Assembly (NCBI GenBank): GCA_937884485.1 | Contig: CALGCG010000081.1 | Location: 1-59,214 of the forward strand | Length of the DNA stretch: 59,214 bases | Direction of reading: 5' to 3' | Origin: an uncultured Bacteroidales bacterium | GTDB taxonomy: Bacteria > Bacteroidota > Bacteroidia > Bacteroidales > P3 | Shown: positions 35,371-44,290 of the stretch, one piece after another | Layout: the number at the start of each line of letters is the position of its first letter | How positions within the stretch are numbered: the stretch's first letter is position 1 | Position numbers and translations under genes: made by a program | The notes under the pieces: generated by a model | What the model saw: the letters and a program-made list of their open reading frames with translations, nothing else | Told to the model about the DNA's origin: nothing | Databases searched by the model: none

Positions 35371-36048
35371 ATGGAGACGAACGGTTCAAAGAAAAACATC
35401 GCCATCCTCGCCGCCGGCGACTTCCCCACCCACCCCGTGCCTCTGCGCGCCCTGCGCGAGGCCGACTTCGTCGTCTGCTGCGACTCGGCCTATACTCGGT
35501 TTTCAACTTTCAACTCCCAATTTTCAATTCCCTTCATAGTCATCGGCGACGGCGACTCGCTGACCGAGGCCGACAAGCGCGCCCTGGGCGACCGCTGGAT
35601 CCAGGTCGACGAGCAGGACTACAACGACCTGCACAAAGCCATGGCCTGGACCATGTCGGAGGCCGGAGGCCGGAGGGCGGAAGTCGGGAAGGTCACTATC
35701 CTCGGCGCCACGGGCCGCCGCGAGGACCACACGCTGGGCAACATCTCCTACCTCGCCACCTTCGCCGCGGAATATCCCGGCATCGACATCGAGATGCTCA
35801 CCGACCACGGCCGCTTCTGCTCCTTCAGCGGCGAGCGCACCTTCGAGGCCTTCCCCCACCAGCAGGTCTCCATCTTCACCCTCGACGCCGCCACCGCCGT
35901 CAGCTCCGAAGGCCTCCGCTGGCCCCTCGACCGCTTCCGCCCTGCCTTCTGGTGGCAGGCCACGCTCAACGACGTCCTGGCCGACCGCTTCACCCTCGAC
36001 GCCGACGGCCCCGTCATCGTCTTCCGCACCTACGACCCCAAGCGTTAG
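35371..36048 (+). CDS. thiN: Thiamine pyrophosphokinase
   Basis: 225 residues. Makes TPP from thiamine and ATP. Family motifs: CCDSAY, VIGDGDSLT, DQED-type segment as DEQDYNDLHKAM, and ILGATGRREDHTLGN; the C-terminal beta-domain follows. Nine nt after pnuT and under the same TPP riboswitch, so uptake and trapping are co-regulated. Residues ~45-54 (RFSTFNSQFSIPF) are encoded by a heptanucleotide repeat tract between the first strand and the GDGDS loop. Confidence 0.92.
   Translation: METNGSKKNIAILAAGDFPTHPVPLRALREADFVVCCDSAYTRFSTFNSQFSIPFIVIGDGDSLTEADKRALGDRWIQVDEQDYNDLHKAMAWTMSEAGGRRAEVGKVTILGATGRREDHTLGNISYLATFAAEYPGIDIEMLTDHGRFCSFSGERTFEAFPHQQVSIFTLDAATAVSSEGLRWPLDRFRPAFWWQATLNDVLADRFTLDADGPVIVFRTYDPKR
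35500..35531. repeat. Heptanucleotide repeat tract inside thiN
   Basis: TTTTCAA, CTTTCAA, CTCCCAA, TTTTCAA in exact 7-nt steps, translated in frame. Placed in a surface-loop position of the pyrophosphokinase. Confidence 0.65.
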
Positions 36049-36269
36049 CATCCGCCCCCAATCCGTACCGAAGAGGGACCGAATTCGGCCCTTCTCATAT
36101 AGTTTACATATAGTTCTCATATACTTCTTATATAGTTCTTATATGCAGTATATAAGAACTATATAAGAAGTATATGAGAACGATATAAGAACGATATAAG
36201 AACGGCCGAACAAGGGGCGAAGAGGGGGCGAGGAGAAGGCCTGCCGGGTGGCTATGGGGAGGGGGATGG
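36047..36269. repeat. 11-bp phased repeat element, copy 3 (complete)
   Basis: Left arm 36047-36145 has nine 11-bp units. The inner five are of the GTTCTTATATA or CTTCTCATATA type (36091-36145) and the outer four GC-rich, the first overlapping the thiN stop. Centre CAG is 36146-36148. Right arm 36149-36269 has eleven units: five TATATAAGAAC-like (to 36203), then GGCCGAACAAG, GGGCGAAGAGG, GGGCGAGGAGA and three weaker ones. The arms are complementary over the inner part. The purD promoter begins 10 nt later. Confidence 0.85.
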
Positions 36270-36278
36270 AAATTTTTT

Positions 36279-36309
36279 TTTGCCATGTCGCGGGGATTAT
36301 GTATTTTTG
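36279..36309 (+). promoter_or_regulatory. purD promoter
   Basis: TTTG at 36279-36282, 19-nt spacer, TATTTTTG at 36302-36309; ATG 36 nt downstream. Lies immediately after the 11-bp repeat element. Confidence 0.8.
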
Positions 36310-36344
36310 CATTTTTGATTTAAGAAAACAAGACAGACAAAAAG

Positions 36345-37655
36345 ATGAATATTTTACTCTTAGGATCGGGCGGGCGCGAGCACGCAATTGCCTATAAAAT
36401 AGCACAAAGTCCGCAGTGCGGCCAGCTATTCATAGCCCCCGGCAACGCGGGGACGGAGCAGCTGGGCGAGAATGTAAAATTGGACATCGGCGACTTCGAA
36501 ACCGTGGCTCAGTTTGCGTTGAGCCACAGGGTGGAGATGCTGGTGGTGGGTCCCGAGGCGCCGCTGGTGGGCGGCATAGCCGACTTCTTCGCCAGCCGTC
36601 CCATGCTGAAGAACATCATGGTCATCGGCCCGTCGAAGCAGGGAGCCATGCTGGAAGGGAGCAAGGACTATGCCAAGGCATTCATGCAGCGCCACAATAT
36701 CCCCACGGCGCGCTACCGCACCTTCACCGTGGACACCCTTGCCGAAGGCGAGGCGTTCCTGGAGACCCTCGAGGCGCCCTATGTGCTCAAGGCCGACGGG
36801 CTTGCCGCGGGCAAGGGGGTGCTGATAGAGGACGACCTGGCCACCGCCAAGGCCCACCTGCGCGAGATGCTGCAGGACCGCAAGTTCGGCGATGCATCGG
36901 CGAGCGTGGTCATCGAGGAGTACCTCAGCGGCATCGAGATGAGCGTCTTCGTGCTCACCGACGGCAGCCACTACCTGCTGCTGCCCTCGGCCAAGGACTA
37001 CAAGCGCATCGGCGAGGGCGACACCGGCCTGAACACCGGCGGCATGGGCTCGGTGAGCCCCGTGCCGTTTGCCGACAAGGCCTTCATGAAGAAGGTGGAG
37101 GACCGCATCGTCAAGCCCACCGTGCGCGGACTGCGCGAGGAGAAGATACCCTACTGCGGATTCATCTTCATCGGCCTGATGTGCTGCGGCATAGGCAGCG
37201 ACAACCCGGAGCCGTATGTGATAGAATACAATGTGCGCATGGGCGATCCCGAGACCGAGAGTGTCTTTCCGCGCATCAAGAGCGACGTGGTGTCGCTCTT
37301 TGAGAATGCCGCCCACGGCGACCTCGACGGCTGCAAGCTCGAGGTGGACCCCCGCACGGCGGCCTGCGTGATGATGGTGGCCAAGGGCTACCCTGAGAGC
37401 TACCCCAAGGGCGACGCCATCAGCCTCGGCAGCGACACCGAAGGGGTGCTGCTGTTCCACTGCGGCACCAAGCGCGACGGCGAGGGACGCCTGGTCACGG
37501 CCGGCGGCCGCGTGATGTGCGCCACGGCGCTGGCCAACAGCCTGCCGGAGGCGCTGCTCAAGAGCTACAACCGCTGCCAGGACATCGAATGGAAAGGGAA
37601 GTACCAGCGCCGCGACATCGGCCAGGACCTGCTGAAGCTGATGCAGGAGGGGTGA
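36345..37655 (+). CDS. purD: Phosphoribosylamine-glycine ligase
   Basis: 436 residues. ATP-dependent step 2 of purine synthesis. Starts MNILLLGSGGREHAIAYKI, the N-terminal domain signature; the ATP-grasp domain holds VLKADGLAAGKGV and GFIFIGLM, and EYNVRMGDPETE is the metal-binding segment. Full length. Own promoter. Confidence 0.97.
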   Translation: MNILLLGSGGREHAIAYKIAQSPQCGQLFIAPGNAGTEQLGENVKLDIGDFETVAQFALSHRVEMLVVGPEAPLVGGIADFFASRPMLKNIMVIGPSKQGAMLEGSKDYAKAFMQRHNIPTARYRTFTVDTLAEGEAFLETLEAPYVLKADGLAAGKGVLIEDDLATAKAHLREMLQDRKFGDASASVVIEEYLSGIEMSVFVLTDGSHYLLLPSAKDYKRIGEGDTGLNTGGMGSVSPVPFADKAFMKKVEDRIVKPTVRGLREEKIPYCGFIFIGLMCCGIGSDNPEPYVIEYNVRMGDPETESVFPRIKSDVVSLFENAAHGDLDGCKLEVDPRTAACVMMVAKGYPESYPKGDAISLGSDTEGVLLFHCGTKRDGEGRLVTAGGRVMCATALANSLPEALLKSYNRCQDIEWKGKYQRRDIGQDLLKLMQEG

Positions 37656-37660
37656 TCTCA

Positions 37661-37695
37661 GTTAAGAGTTAAAGAGTTAGGAGTTAAGAGTTGAG
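37661..37695. repeat. AGTTAAG-type heptanucleotide repeat tract after purD
   Basis: Variants of GAGTTAAG repeat five times in 7-8-nt steps through the gap between purD and the EamA gene and over the latter's likely TTG start. Confidence 0.65.
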
Positions 37696-38638
37696 GGTAG
37701 ACAGAAATATCGCCATAGGGCATCTGGCCTGCGCCGCCGCTTATGTCATCTTCGGCATCAATGTGGTGGTGTGCCGCGACATAGCCACCGACGGCGGCGT
37801 GGCGCCCATCGTGCTGTTCGCCATGCGGGCGCTGGTGGCCGGCGGGCTGTTCTGGCTGCTGTCGCTCTTCATGCCCAAGGAGCATGTGCCGTGGAAAGAC
37901 CTGCTGCGGCTGGCCGTGGCGGGCATCCTGGGCTTGTTCCTGCCCCAGCTCACTTTCCTGCACGCCATAGCGCACACCACGCCGGTAGACCTCTCGGTGA
38001 TGAGCACCACGACGCCCATCTTCACGATGTTCGTGGCGGCCATCTTCCTCAAGGAGCCCATCACGTGGAAGAAAGCGCTGGGTGTGGCGCTGAGCTTCGG
38101 CGGCATCCTGTGGCTGATCCTGCAGAGCACCTTCGGCGGCAACGGAGCCTCGGAGACGGAGCCCGTGGGCATTGCCTACTGCTTCGCCAACTATATCGTC
38201 TTCGCCCTCTACCTGGGCACCTGCCGCAACCTGATAGCGCGCTACTCGGTGGTGACGTCGATGAAATGGATGTTCCTGGTGTCGTTTGTCATCTCGCTGC
38301 CTTTTGCGTTGCCGCACCTGCCGCAGACGGATTTTGCCGCCGTGCCAGGCTACGTGTGGTGGGAGATAGGGTTCATGATACTGTTTTCGACGTTCATAGC
38401 CTACTATCTGGTGCCCGTGGGGCAGAAGCGCATACGGCCGACGCTGGTGAGCATGTACGGCTACCTGCAGCCCATCATAGCCATCGCCGTGGCCATCTGG
38501 ACGGGCATGGACCGGCTGACCTTCACCAAGGTGCTGGCGGCGGTGCTGGTGTTCACCGGAGTGTGGGTGGTCAACCGCAGCCGCGCCGCCACCCCGGCAG
38601 AGGGGCAGAAAGAAAAAACGACAGCCGAGATACGATAA
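37691..38638 (+). CDS. EamA/DMT family transporter
   Basis: 315 residues if it starts at TTG 37691; an in-frame stop lies six bases upstream of that codon and there is no ATG in the first ~25 codons, so a TTG or later GTG start is forced. Ten hydrophobic helices in two EamA halves (the first includes HLACAAAYVIFGINVVV; the second starts near AYCFANYIVFALY). Inner-membrane permease, substrate not predictable. Follows purD by 35 nt. Confidence 0.82.
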   Translation: MRVDRNIAIGHLACAAAYVIFGINVVVCRDIATDGGVAPIVLFAMRALVAGGLFWLLSLFMPKEHVPWKDLLRLAVAGILGLFLPQLTFLHAIAHTTPVDLSVMSTTTPIFTMFVAAIFLKEPITWKKALGVALSFGGILWLILQSTFGGNGASETEPVGIAYCFANYIVFALYLGTCRNLIARYSVVTSMKWMFLVSFVISLPFALPHLPQTDFAAVPGYVWWEIGFMILFSTFIAYYLVPVGQKRIRPTLVSMYGYLQPIIAIAVAIWTGMDRLTFTKVLAAVLVFTGVWVVNRSRAATPAEGQKEKTTAEIR

Positions 38639-38664
38639 ACAGAATAATGACGTTATAGGAAGGT

Positions 38665-40293
38665 ATGGACCCGGAGAAGAAAGCCGCCACGAGCGGCAAC
38701 ATAATACTGATACTCATCGCGATGGTGCTCGGCATGCTCATCGGGCTGATGTTCAAATCGCACCAGCCCGCGATGGCCGACGGCGAACACCAGGGGCTGC
38801 AGAGCAAGATGAGCGAGGTGCTCGACCTTGTGGAGCACCGCTACGTCGACACGCTGGAAGCCGACTCGCTGAGCGAGCATCTGGTGGGTGTCATGCTCGG
38901 CGAGCTGGATCCTCACAGCATCTACCTCACCGCCCGCGAGTCCGAACGCACGGAAGAGATGATGCGCGGCAACTTCGAGGGCGTGGGGCTTGTACTGCAC
39001 CGCGAGGGCGACACGACATACATTGGCGAGGTGATGGCCGACGGGCCGTCGGCAGGTTCAGGCCTGCTGCCGGGCGACATGGTGTGGAGCGTGGGAGGCG
39101 TACAGGTGAGCGGCGTGGGTATGCCGGCCGACTCAGTGGTGAAACGCCTGCGCGGACCTCGCCATTCGACGGTAGACATCGTTGTGCGGCGCAACCACGG
39201 GGCAGAGGAGACCATACAGAAGACCATACGCCGCGGAGTGGTGAACCATCGCACCCTTCTCTACAGCGACATGCTGGACGACACCACGGGATACATACTC
39301 CTCTCCTCCTTCTCATCCACCAGCCACTCCGAATTCCGCTATGCGCTGGCGAACCTGTTGAAGCGTGGCATGAGGAGCCTGATTTTCGACCTGCGCGGCA
39401 ACAGCGGCGGGTCGCTGGAGGCGGCCGTGGGCATCGCCAACGAGCTGCTTCCCTCGGGGAGCCTCATCGTCTACACCCAGGGGGCCCACCAGCGACGCGA
39501 GAATGTCTATGCCCAGCGCGGCGGCCTGTTTACCAAAGGGAGGGTGATGGTGATGGTGGACGAAGGGTCGGCCTCGGCCAGCGAGGTTGTCAGCGGGGCG
39601 CTGCAGGACAACGACAGGGCCACCATTGTGGGGCGCCGCACCTTCGGCAAAGGGCTGGTGCAACGCGAGTATGTGTTGAGCGACGGGTCGTCGGTGCTGC
39701 TCACCGTGGCGCGCTACTACACGCCCTCGGGGCGTTCCATACAGCGTCCCTACAGCGCCGGCACAGACGAATACTACAAGGACTACCTGGAGCAGCTGAT
39801 GGAGGAGTCGTATGCCGACAACCCGACAGTGCACGTCACCGACTCGACGCCCTACTACACAAGCGAAGGGCGCGTGGTGTACGGCGGAGGAGGCATCTTC
39901 CCCGACCATCTCATCGCCTACCGCAAGGATCCTTCCTTCGTATACTACAACCGGCTGTCGGCCAAACAGGTGATCAGCCGCACCGCCTTCAACGAGGTGA
40001 AACAGCACGCCGGAGAGTGGCTGAAACGCTACCCCGACCGCAACACCTTCCGCCGCCACTTTGAAGTGAGCGAGGCCATGGTGCAGCGCATGGTGGCCAT
40101 GGGAGAGGCCGAGGGCGTGCCGCTGGACAGCAAAGGCCTCAACGCACAGCACCGCATGATACGCACCATGCTGAAGGCCTTCATAGGCCAATCGCTCTAC
40201 GGACAGGAGGCTTTCTACCTCATATACCTGCCCGAGGACGAGGACCTTAAGCAGACACGCGCCATTATGAAAGGGAAAACACAACAACAATGA
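38665..40293 (+). CDS. S41 family C-terminal processing peptidase
   Basis: 542 residues. One N-terminal membrane anchor (~12-33) is followed by a PDZ domain (~95-180, with VGLVLHREGDTTYIGEVMADGPSAGSGLLPGD) described here by its core GPSAGSGLLPGD, and a protease domain with the serine motif GSASASE at 301-307 and catalytic Lys 329 in TFGKG. A C-terminal ~150-residue region follows. Cleaves periplasmic proteins at C termini. Its stop overlaps the next start (ATGA). Confidence 0.92.
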   Translation: MDPEKKAATSGNIILILIAMVLGMLIGLMFKSHQPAMADGEHQGLQSKMSEVLDLVEHRYVDTLEADSLSEHLVGVMLGELDPHSIYLTARESERTEEMMRGNFEGVGLVLHREGDTTYIGEVMADGPSAGSGLLPGDMVWSVGGVQVSGVGMPADSVVKRLRGPRHSTVDIVVRRNHGAEETIQKTIRRGVVNHRTLLYSDMLDDTTGYILLSSFSSTSHSEFRYALANLLKRGMRSLIFDLRGNSGGSLEAAVGIANELLPSGSLIVYTQGAHQRRENVYAQRGGLFTKGRVMVMVDEGSASASEVVSGALQDNDRATIVGRRTFGKGLVQREYVLSDGSSVLLTVARYYTPSGRSIQRPYSAGTDEYYKDYLEQLMEESYADNPTVHVTDSTPYYTSEGRVVYGGGGIFPDHLIAYRKDPSFVYYNRLSAKQVISRTAFNEVKQHAGEWLKRYPDRNTFRRHFEVSEAMVQRMVAMGEAEGVPLDSKGLNAQHRMIRTMLKAFIGQSLYGQEAFYLIYLPEDEDLKQTRAIMKGKTQQQ

Positions 40294-41336
40294 TACAGAA
40301 TATGAAACGACAGATTCTCATTATAGCCACGCTTGCTCTCGGCATTGCCGCGTCGGCACAGAAGAGCACCGCGACCTGCACCTTCAACGGGTGGGACAAG
40401 AGCATCTCGTTCACTGTGGCCGAAGCCCAGGGAGGCAGACTGATACCGACCGACACGCTGACGCTCAACGACAAGGGGCAGCTCACCCTGAGCCGCAAAG
40501 CGGCAGACCCCCTCGTGCTCCTGCTCTCGCCCAACAAGGACCAACTGCCCAAGTTGTGGCTGATGCTCATGCCCAAAGAGAAAGTCACCATGGAGGTGGA
40601 TTTCATGCCGACGCTCAACTTGTTCAACATCACCTCTGTCAAGGGGTCGGAGAACATGAGAGTGTACAAGGAGTTCACCAACCTGATGGTGCGCAACAGA
40701 CTCTGGACGCCGGAGATACCCTTCGAGAAGACCTTCGACTCGCTCCTCTCGGCCAATAGCGGCACGCTGATGAGTGCTTTCCTGGTCACCTATTTCGACC
40801 AGGCGTTCGAGCAGTATGCCCCGCTCTACAAGAAGATACGCGACGCCCTTGTCGGCCAATGGCCGGAGAACGAACACGTGAAATACCTGGACCACAAGCT
40901 GCGCACAGCCATTCTGCCCGGCATGGAGGCCCCCGACATAGCCCTCGCCGACCGCGACGGCAATATCCGCCGCCTGAGCGACCTGCGGGGCAAAGTGGTG
41001 CTCATCGACTTCTGGGCTTCATGGTGCCGTCCCTGCCGCATGGAGAACCCCAACGTGGTACGCCTATATCAGACCTACCATGAGAAAGGATTTGAAATAT
41101 ACAGCGTGTCGCTCGACAACAACCGCGAGGCATGGTTGAAAGCCATTGCCGACGACAAGCTCTCATGGCCCAACCATGTCAGCGACCTGCGCGGATGGTC
41201 GTCGGCCGGCGGACGCCTCTACGGCATACAGAGCATCCCCTCCACCGTCCTTGTCGACCCCGACGGCAAGATTTTGGCACGTAATTTGCGGGGCAGAGAA
41301 TTGGAAAACAAATTAAAAGAGATATTCGCACAATGA
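40290..41336 (+). CDS. TlpA-like thioredoxin-fold lipid/periplasmic protein
   Basis: 348 residues; ATG 40302 (MKRQILIIATLALG) is an alternative start giving a standard signal peptide ending ASAQ. N-terminal ~170 residues resemble the DUF4369-type beta domain common in this phylum. The C-terminal thioredoxin domain holds the CxxC site in DFWASWCRPCRMENPN and cis-Pro in GIQSIPSTVLVD. Periplasmic thiol-disulfide reductase or resolvase. Overlaps both neighbours by 4 nt. Confidence 0.88.
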   Translation: MIQNMKRQILIIATLALGIAASAQKSTATCTFNGWDKSISFTVAEAQGGRLIPTDTLTLNDKGQLTLSRKAADPLVLLLSPNKDQLPKLWLMLMPKEKVTMEVDFMPTLNLFNITSVKGSENMRVYKEFTNLMVRNRLWTPEIPFEKTFDSLLSANSGTLMSAFLVTYFDQAFEQYAPLYKKIRDALVGQWPENEHVKYLDHKLRTAILPGMEAPDIALADRDGNIRRLSDLRGKVVLIDFWASWCRPCRMENPNVVRLYQTYHEKGFEIYSVSLDNNREAWLKAIADDKLSWPNHVSDLRGWSSAGGRLYGIQSIPSTVLVDPDGKILARNLRGRELENKLKEIFAQ

Positions 41337-42415
41337 TAACCACTACACAAATAGAAATGGCCCTGGGCCATGTCAACGACCCCGACCTTGGCCGCAGCCT
41401 GACAGAGCTCGGCATGATTGAGAATATAAAAGTGGACGGCAAAAAGGTGAGTTTCGACCTTGTCTTGACCACCCCCGCCTGCCCCATGAAAAAGAAGATG
41501 AGCGACGACTGCATCGCCGCTATCCACGAGATGGTGGACCGCGAGGCCGAGGTGGAAATCAACCTCACCTCCAAACCCCAACCAGACCCCAAGGAAGAAT
41601 TCAAGGAAATATTCTCCAAGATACACAACATCATCGCCGTTGCCTCGGGCAAAGGCGGCGTGGGAAAGAGCACCGTGGCTGCCAACCTGGCAGTGTCGCT
41701 GGCCAAAACGGGTGCCAAGGTGGCGCTGGTCGACGCCGACATCTACGGTCCGTCGCTACCCATCATGTTCGACATCAAGGACGAGGAAGTGTACGGCCAC
41801 CAGGTGGACGGCAAGACCTACATGCTCCCCATTGAGAAATACGGCATCAAACTCATGAGCGTCGGCTTCTTTGTCGACCCCACCAAAGCCCTTGCCTGGC
41901 GCGGCCCCATGGCCAGCGGTGCACTGAAACAAATTCTCACCGAGACCTGGTGGGACGAGATAGACTATATGGTGGTTGACATGCCCCCGGGAACGGGCGA
42001 CATACAGCTCACCCTGGCTCAGACCATTCCCGTCAGCGGCGCCATCATCGTCAGCACCCCCCAGCAGGTGGCCCTGGCCGACGTGGTGCGCGGCGTGGAG
42101 CTTTTCCGCAACGAGAGCGTCAATATCCCCGTGCTGGGCTTTGTGGAGAACATGGCCTATTTCACCCCCGCCGAGCTGCCGCAGAACAAGTACTACATCT
42201 TCGGCAAGGGCGGCTGCCGTCGACTGGCAGAGGAAATGAACATACCACTGCTGGGCGAAATACCCTTGGTGCAGGCCATTGCCGAGAGCGGCGACAACGG
42301 CAAACCGGTGGCGCTCTTCTCTCCCGACAAGACACAGGATCCCGTGCGCGATGCTTTCGACGCCCTGGCCCAGAACACCATAGCCGAAATTTGCAAACAG
42401 AAAATATCAAAATAA
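41333..42415 (+). CDS. mrp: Mrp/NBP35-type iron-sulfur carrier ATPase
   Basis: 360 residues. MIP18/DUF59 domain (~1-80) followed by a ParA-like P-loop domain with the deviant Walker A SGKGGVGKST near residue 105 and DMPPGTGD. Carries and transfers Fe-S clusters to apoproteins. The CxxC of some homologues is not evident. Sits directly before a NifU-like scaffold gene, which fits the Fe-S role. Confidence 0.94.
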   Translation: MITTTQIEMALGHVNDPDLGRSLTELGMIENIKVDGKKVSFDLVLTTPACPMKKKMSDDCIAAIHEMVDREAEVEINLTSKPQPDPKEEFKEIFSKIHNIIAVASGKGGVGKSTVAANLAVSLAKTGAKVALVDADIYGPSLPIMFDIKDEEVYGHQVDGKTYMLPIEKYGIKLMSVGFFVDPTKALAWRGPMASGALKQILTETWWDEIDYMVVDMPPGTGDIQLTLAQTIPVSGAIIVSTPQQVALADVVRGVELFRNESVNIPVLGFVENMAYFTPAELPQNKYYIFGKGGCRRLAEEMNIPLLGEIPLVQAIAESGDNGKPVALFSPDKTQDPVRDAFDALAQNTIAEICKQKISK

Positions 42416-42431
42416 TAACACACCAACGATT

Positions 42432-42677
42432 ATGACAGATCAAGAGAAACCCGCCGTAGAGCAGAAAGTTAAAAACGCGCTGGCCCAGATTCGCCCCTAC
42501 CTGCAGCAGGACGGCGGCGACGTGGAATATGTCGACATGACCGCCGAAGGTGTTGTCATCGTGCGCCTGAAGGGACACTGCGGCAGCTGTCCCCATGCCA
42601 TGGCCACGCTCAAACAAGGCATTGAGAGTGCATTGAAGAGAGTGATTCCCGAAGTCAAATCTGTAGAAAAAATATGA
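42432..42677 (+). CDS. NifU C-terminal-domain Fe-S scaffold protein
   Basis: 81 residues, a stand-alone NifU-like domain. VRLKGHCGSCPHAMATLKQG holds the CxxC that binds a bridging cluster. It starts 16 nt after mrp and overlaps the next gene by 4 nt. Confidence 0.92.
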   Translation: MTDQEKPAVEQKVKNALAQIRPYLQQDGGDVEYVDMTAEGVVIVRLKGHCGSCPHAMATLKQGIESALKRVIPEVKSVEKI

Positions 42678-43219
42678 TATATACAAAAACAGGCGATCGA
42701 GGCACTACCTCGCTTGTCGGCGGCAGCCGTGTGGCGAAAGACGACAAGCGGGTAGAGGCCTATGGAACCGTCGACGAACTCAACGCACACATCGGCCTCC
42801 TGGCCGAGATGTTCCGTCCCACCCAAGGTGGCTACTACGACGAATTGAAGACCGTTCAGCACAACCTCTTCACAATACAGACCCTGCTGGCCACAGAGGA
42901 CGCAGCCATCTACGCCCGCCTGCCCCAGCTTGCAGAAGAGGAGGTCGAACTGCTCGAACGGCAGATTGACACCATCAGTGACATGCTGCCCAAACTGCAG
43001 AATTTTGTCATCGCCGGCGGCAACCTCACCGGCGCACAGTGCCATGTGAGCCGCACTGTCTGCCGACGTGCCGAGCGATGCGTTGTCACCCTTGCCAAGG
43101 AAGCAGCAATCGACGATGTCATTCTTCGTTATCTCAACCGCCTATCTGACTATCTTTTCGTCCTCGGCCGACGCGCCGTCGTGGCCGATGGCAAACAAGA
43201 GGATTTGTATATCAACTAA
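42674..43219 (+). CDS. Cob(I)alamin adenosyltransferase, PduO type
   Basis: 181 residues. Transfers adenosyl from ATP to cob(I)alamin. N-terminal YTKTGDRGTTSLVGGSRV is the ATP loop; CRRAERCVV and LNRLSDYLFVLGR are the C-terminal signatures. Last gene of the overlapping set. Confidence 0.94.
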   Translation: MIYTKTGDRGTTSLVGGSRVAKDDKRVEAYGTVDELNAHIGLLAEMFRPTQGGYYDELKTVQHNLFTIQTLLATEDAAIYARLPQLAEEEVELLERQIDTISDMLPKLQNFVIAGGNLTGAQCHVSRTVCRRAERCVVTLAKEAAIDDVILRYLNRLSDYLFVLGRRAVVADGKQEDLYIN

Positions 43220-43231
43220 TTGAAAAAAAAA

Positions 43232-43262
43232 TTTGCCAGTATAGAAAATTCATGTACTTTTG
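43232..43262 (+). promoter_or_regulatory. Promoter of the DUF2795-DUF2520-tatD operon
   Basis: TTTG 43232-43235, 19-nt spacer, TACTTTTG 43255-43262. GAAAA at 43244-43248 sits six bases before the TA. The block TTTGCCAGT is shared with the promoter at 51357. Confidence 0.82.
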
Positions 43263-43298
43263 CACGATTTTTTGAGATAAACACAGACAAGATTTATT

Positions 43299-43520
43299 AT
43301 GTATTGGACATTAGAATTAGCATCGAAACTGGAAGACGCCCCTTGGCCTGCCACCAAGGAAGAACTTATTGACTACGCCCAGCGTACAGGCGCCCCGATG
43401 GAGGTGGTAGAAAACCTTCAGGAAATTGAGGATGAGGGTGACCAGTATGAAAGCATCGAAGACATCTGGCCCGACTATCCCACCAAAGAAGACTTTTTCT
43501 TTGAAGAAGACGAATATTAG
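43299..43520 (+). CDS. DUF2795 family protein
   Basis: 73 residues, starts MYWTLELASKLEDAPWPATK and ends in an acidic tail (EDFFFEEDEY). Small conserved protein of unknown function, widespread in Bacteroidota. The last 20 nt overlap the likely start of the next gene. Confidence 0.85.
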   Translation: MYWTLELASKLEDAPWPATKEELIDYAQRTGAPMEVVENLQEIEDEGDQYESIEDIWPDYPTKEDFFFEEDEY

Positions 43521-44280
43521 TATTGTTGGAGCGGGCAATGTGGCCACCCATCTTGCCTTGGCCCTCCATGCTGCCGGCCATACCATACGCCAAATCCTTA
43601 CACGCGAGTATGACCACGCAGCCCTTTTGGCTCGACGAGTGGGGGCTATGCCCATCAACCGCCCGTCAAGCCTTGACGACAAGTCCGACATCTACCTCCT
43701 CGCCGTCAACGACGATGCCCTCTACGACCTCGCCCTTGACTTGCCGTCGTATGCCGACAAACTCTTCCTCCACACTTCCGGAAGCACTCCCACCGACGTC
43801 CTGAAACGTCTCTCACCCCACTACGGTGTGGTGTGGTCGCCTCAAACCTTTGTGCGTGATTTGGCCATGGATTATTCACACCTGCCCCTCTGCATCGAGG
43901 GCAGTTCTCCGGCAGTGGAAACCGCTATAGAAGAGCTCTTTGCCACCATCAGCACCAACATATACCACCTGGATTACGAGCAGCGGCGATGGGCGCACCT
44001 CACAGCAGTCTTTGTCAACAATTTCGGCAACGCCGTCAACGCATTGGCTCAAGACCTCGCTTTCCGCCACGGTATCGACTTTTCCATGCTCCGCCCCATC
44101 GCCGAGGCAACAGTGAAGAAGATGGACTACGGTCTCCTTTGGCCTCAGCAGACAGGTCCTGCCATACGCCATGACCAGAAAACAATCGACGCTCAACGGC
44201 GCCTATTGTCCTCCGAACCGCAACTGCTCCAGCTTTACGACCTCATGACTGCGTTCATCCAACAGTCCCACAACCAATAG
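43501..44280 (+). CDS. DUF2520/Rossmann-like oxidoreductase family protein
   Basis: 259 residues from TTG 43501 (LKKTNISIVGAGNVATHLAL as MKK...); upstream in-frame ATGs would run far into DUF2795. The N-terminal GxGxxA nucleotide-binding loop (VGAGNVATHLA) is followed by an F420-NADP-reductase-like domain and the helical DUF2520 domain (~120-255, with FVNNFGNAVNALAQDLA). Function unknown; probably an NAD(P)-dependent dehydrogenase. Confidence 0.82.
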   Translation: MKKTNISIVGAGNVATHLALALHAAGHTIRQILTREYDHAALLARRVGAMPINRPSSLDDKSDIYLLAVNDDALYDLALDLPSYADKLFLHTSGSTPTDVLKRLSPHYGVVWSPQTFVRDLAMDYSHLPLCIEGSSPAVETAIEELFATISTNIYHLDYEQRRWAHLTAVFVNNFGNAVNALAQDLAFRHGIDFSMLRPIAEATVKKMDYGLLWPQQTGPAIRHDQKTIDAQRRLLSSEPQLLQLYDLMTAFIQQSHNQ

Positions 44281-44290
44281 CCCCCCTCTC

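Noticed and set aside
43426..43500. Earlier ATG start for the DUF2520 gene
   Set aside because: It would overlap most of the DUF2795 gene and add no conserved sequence; TTG 43501 directly precedes the nucleotide-binding strand.
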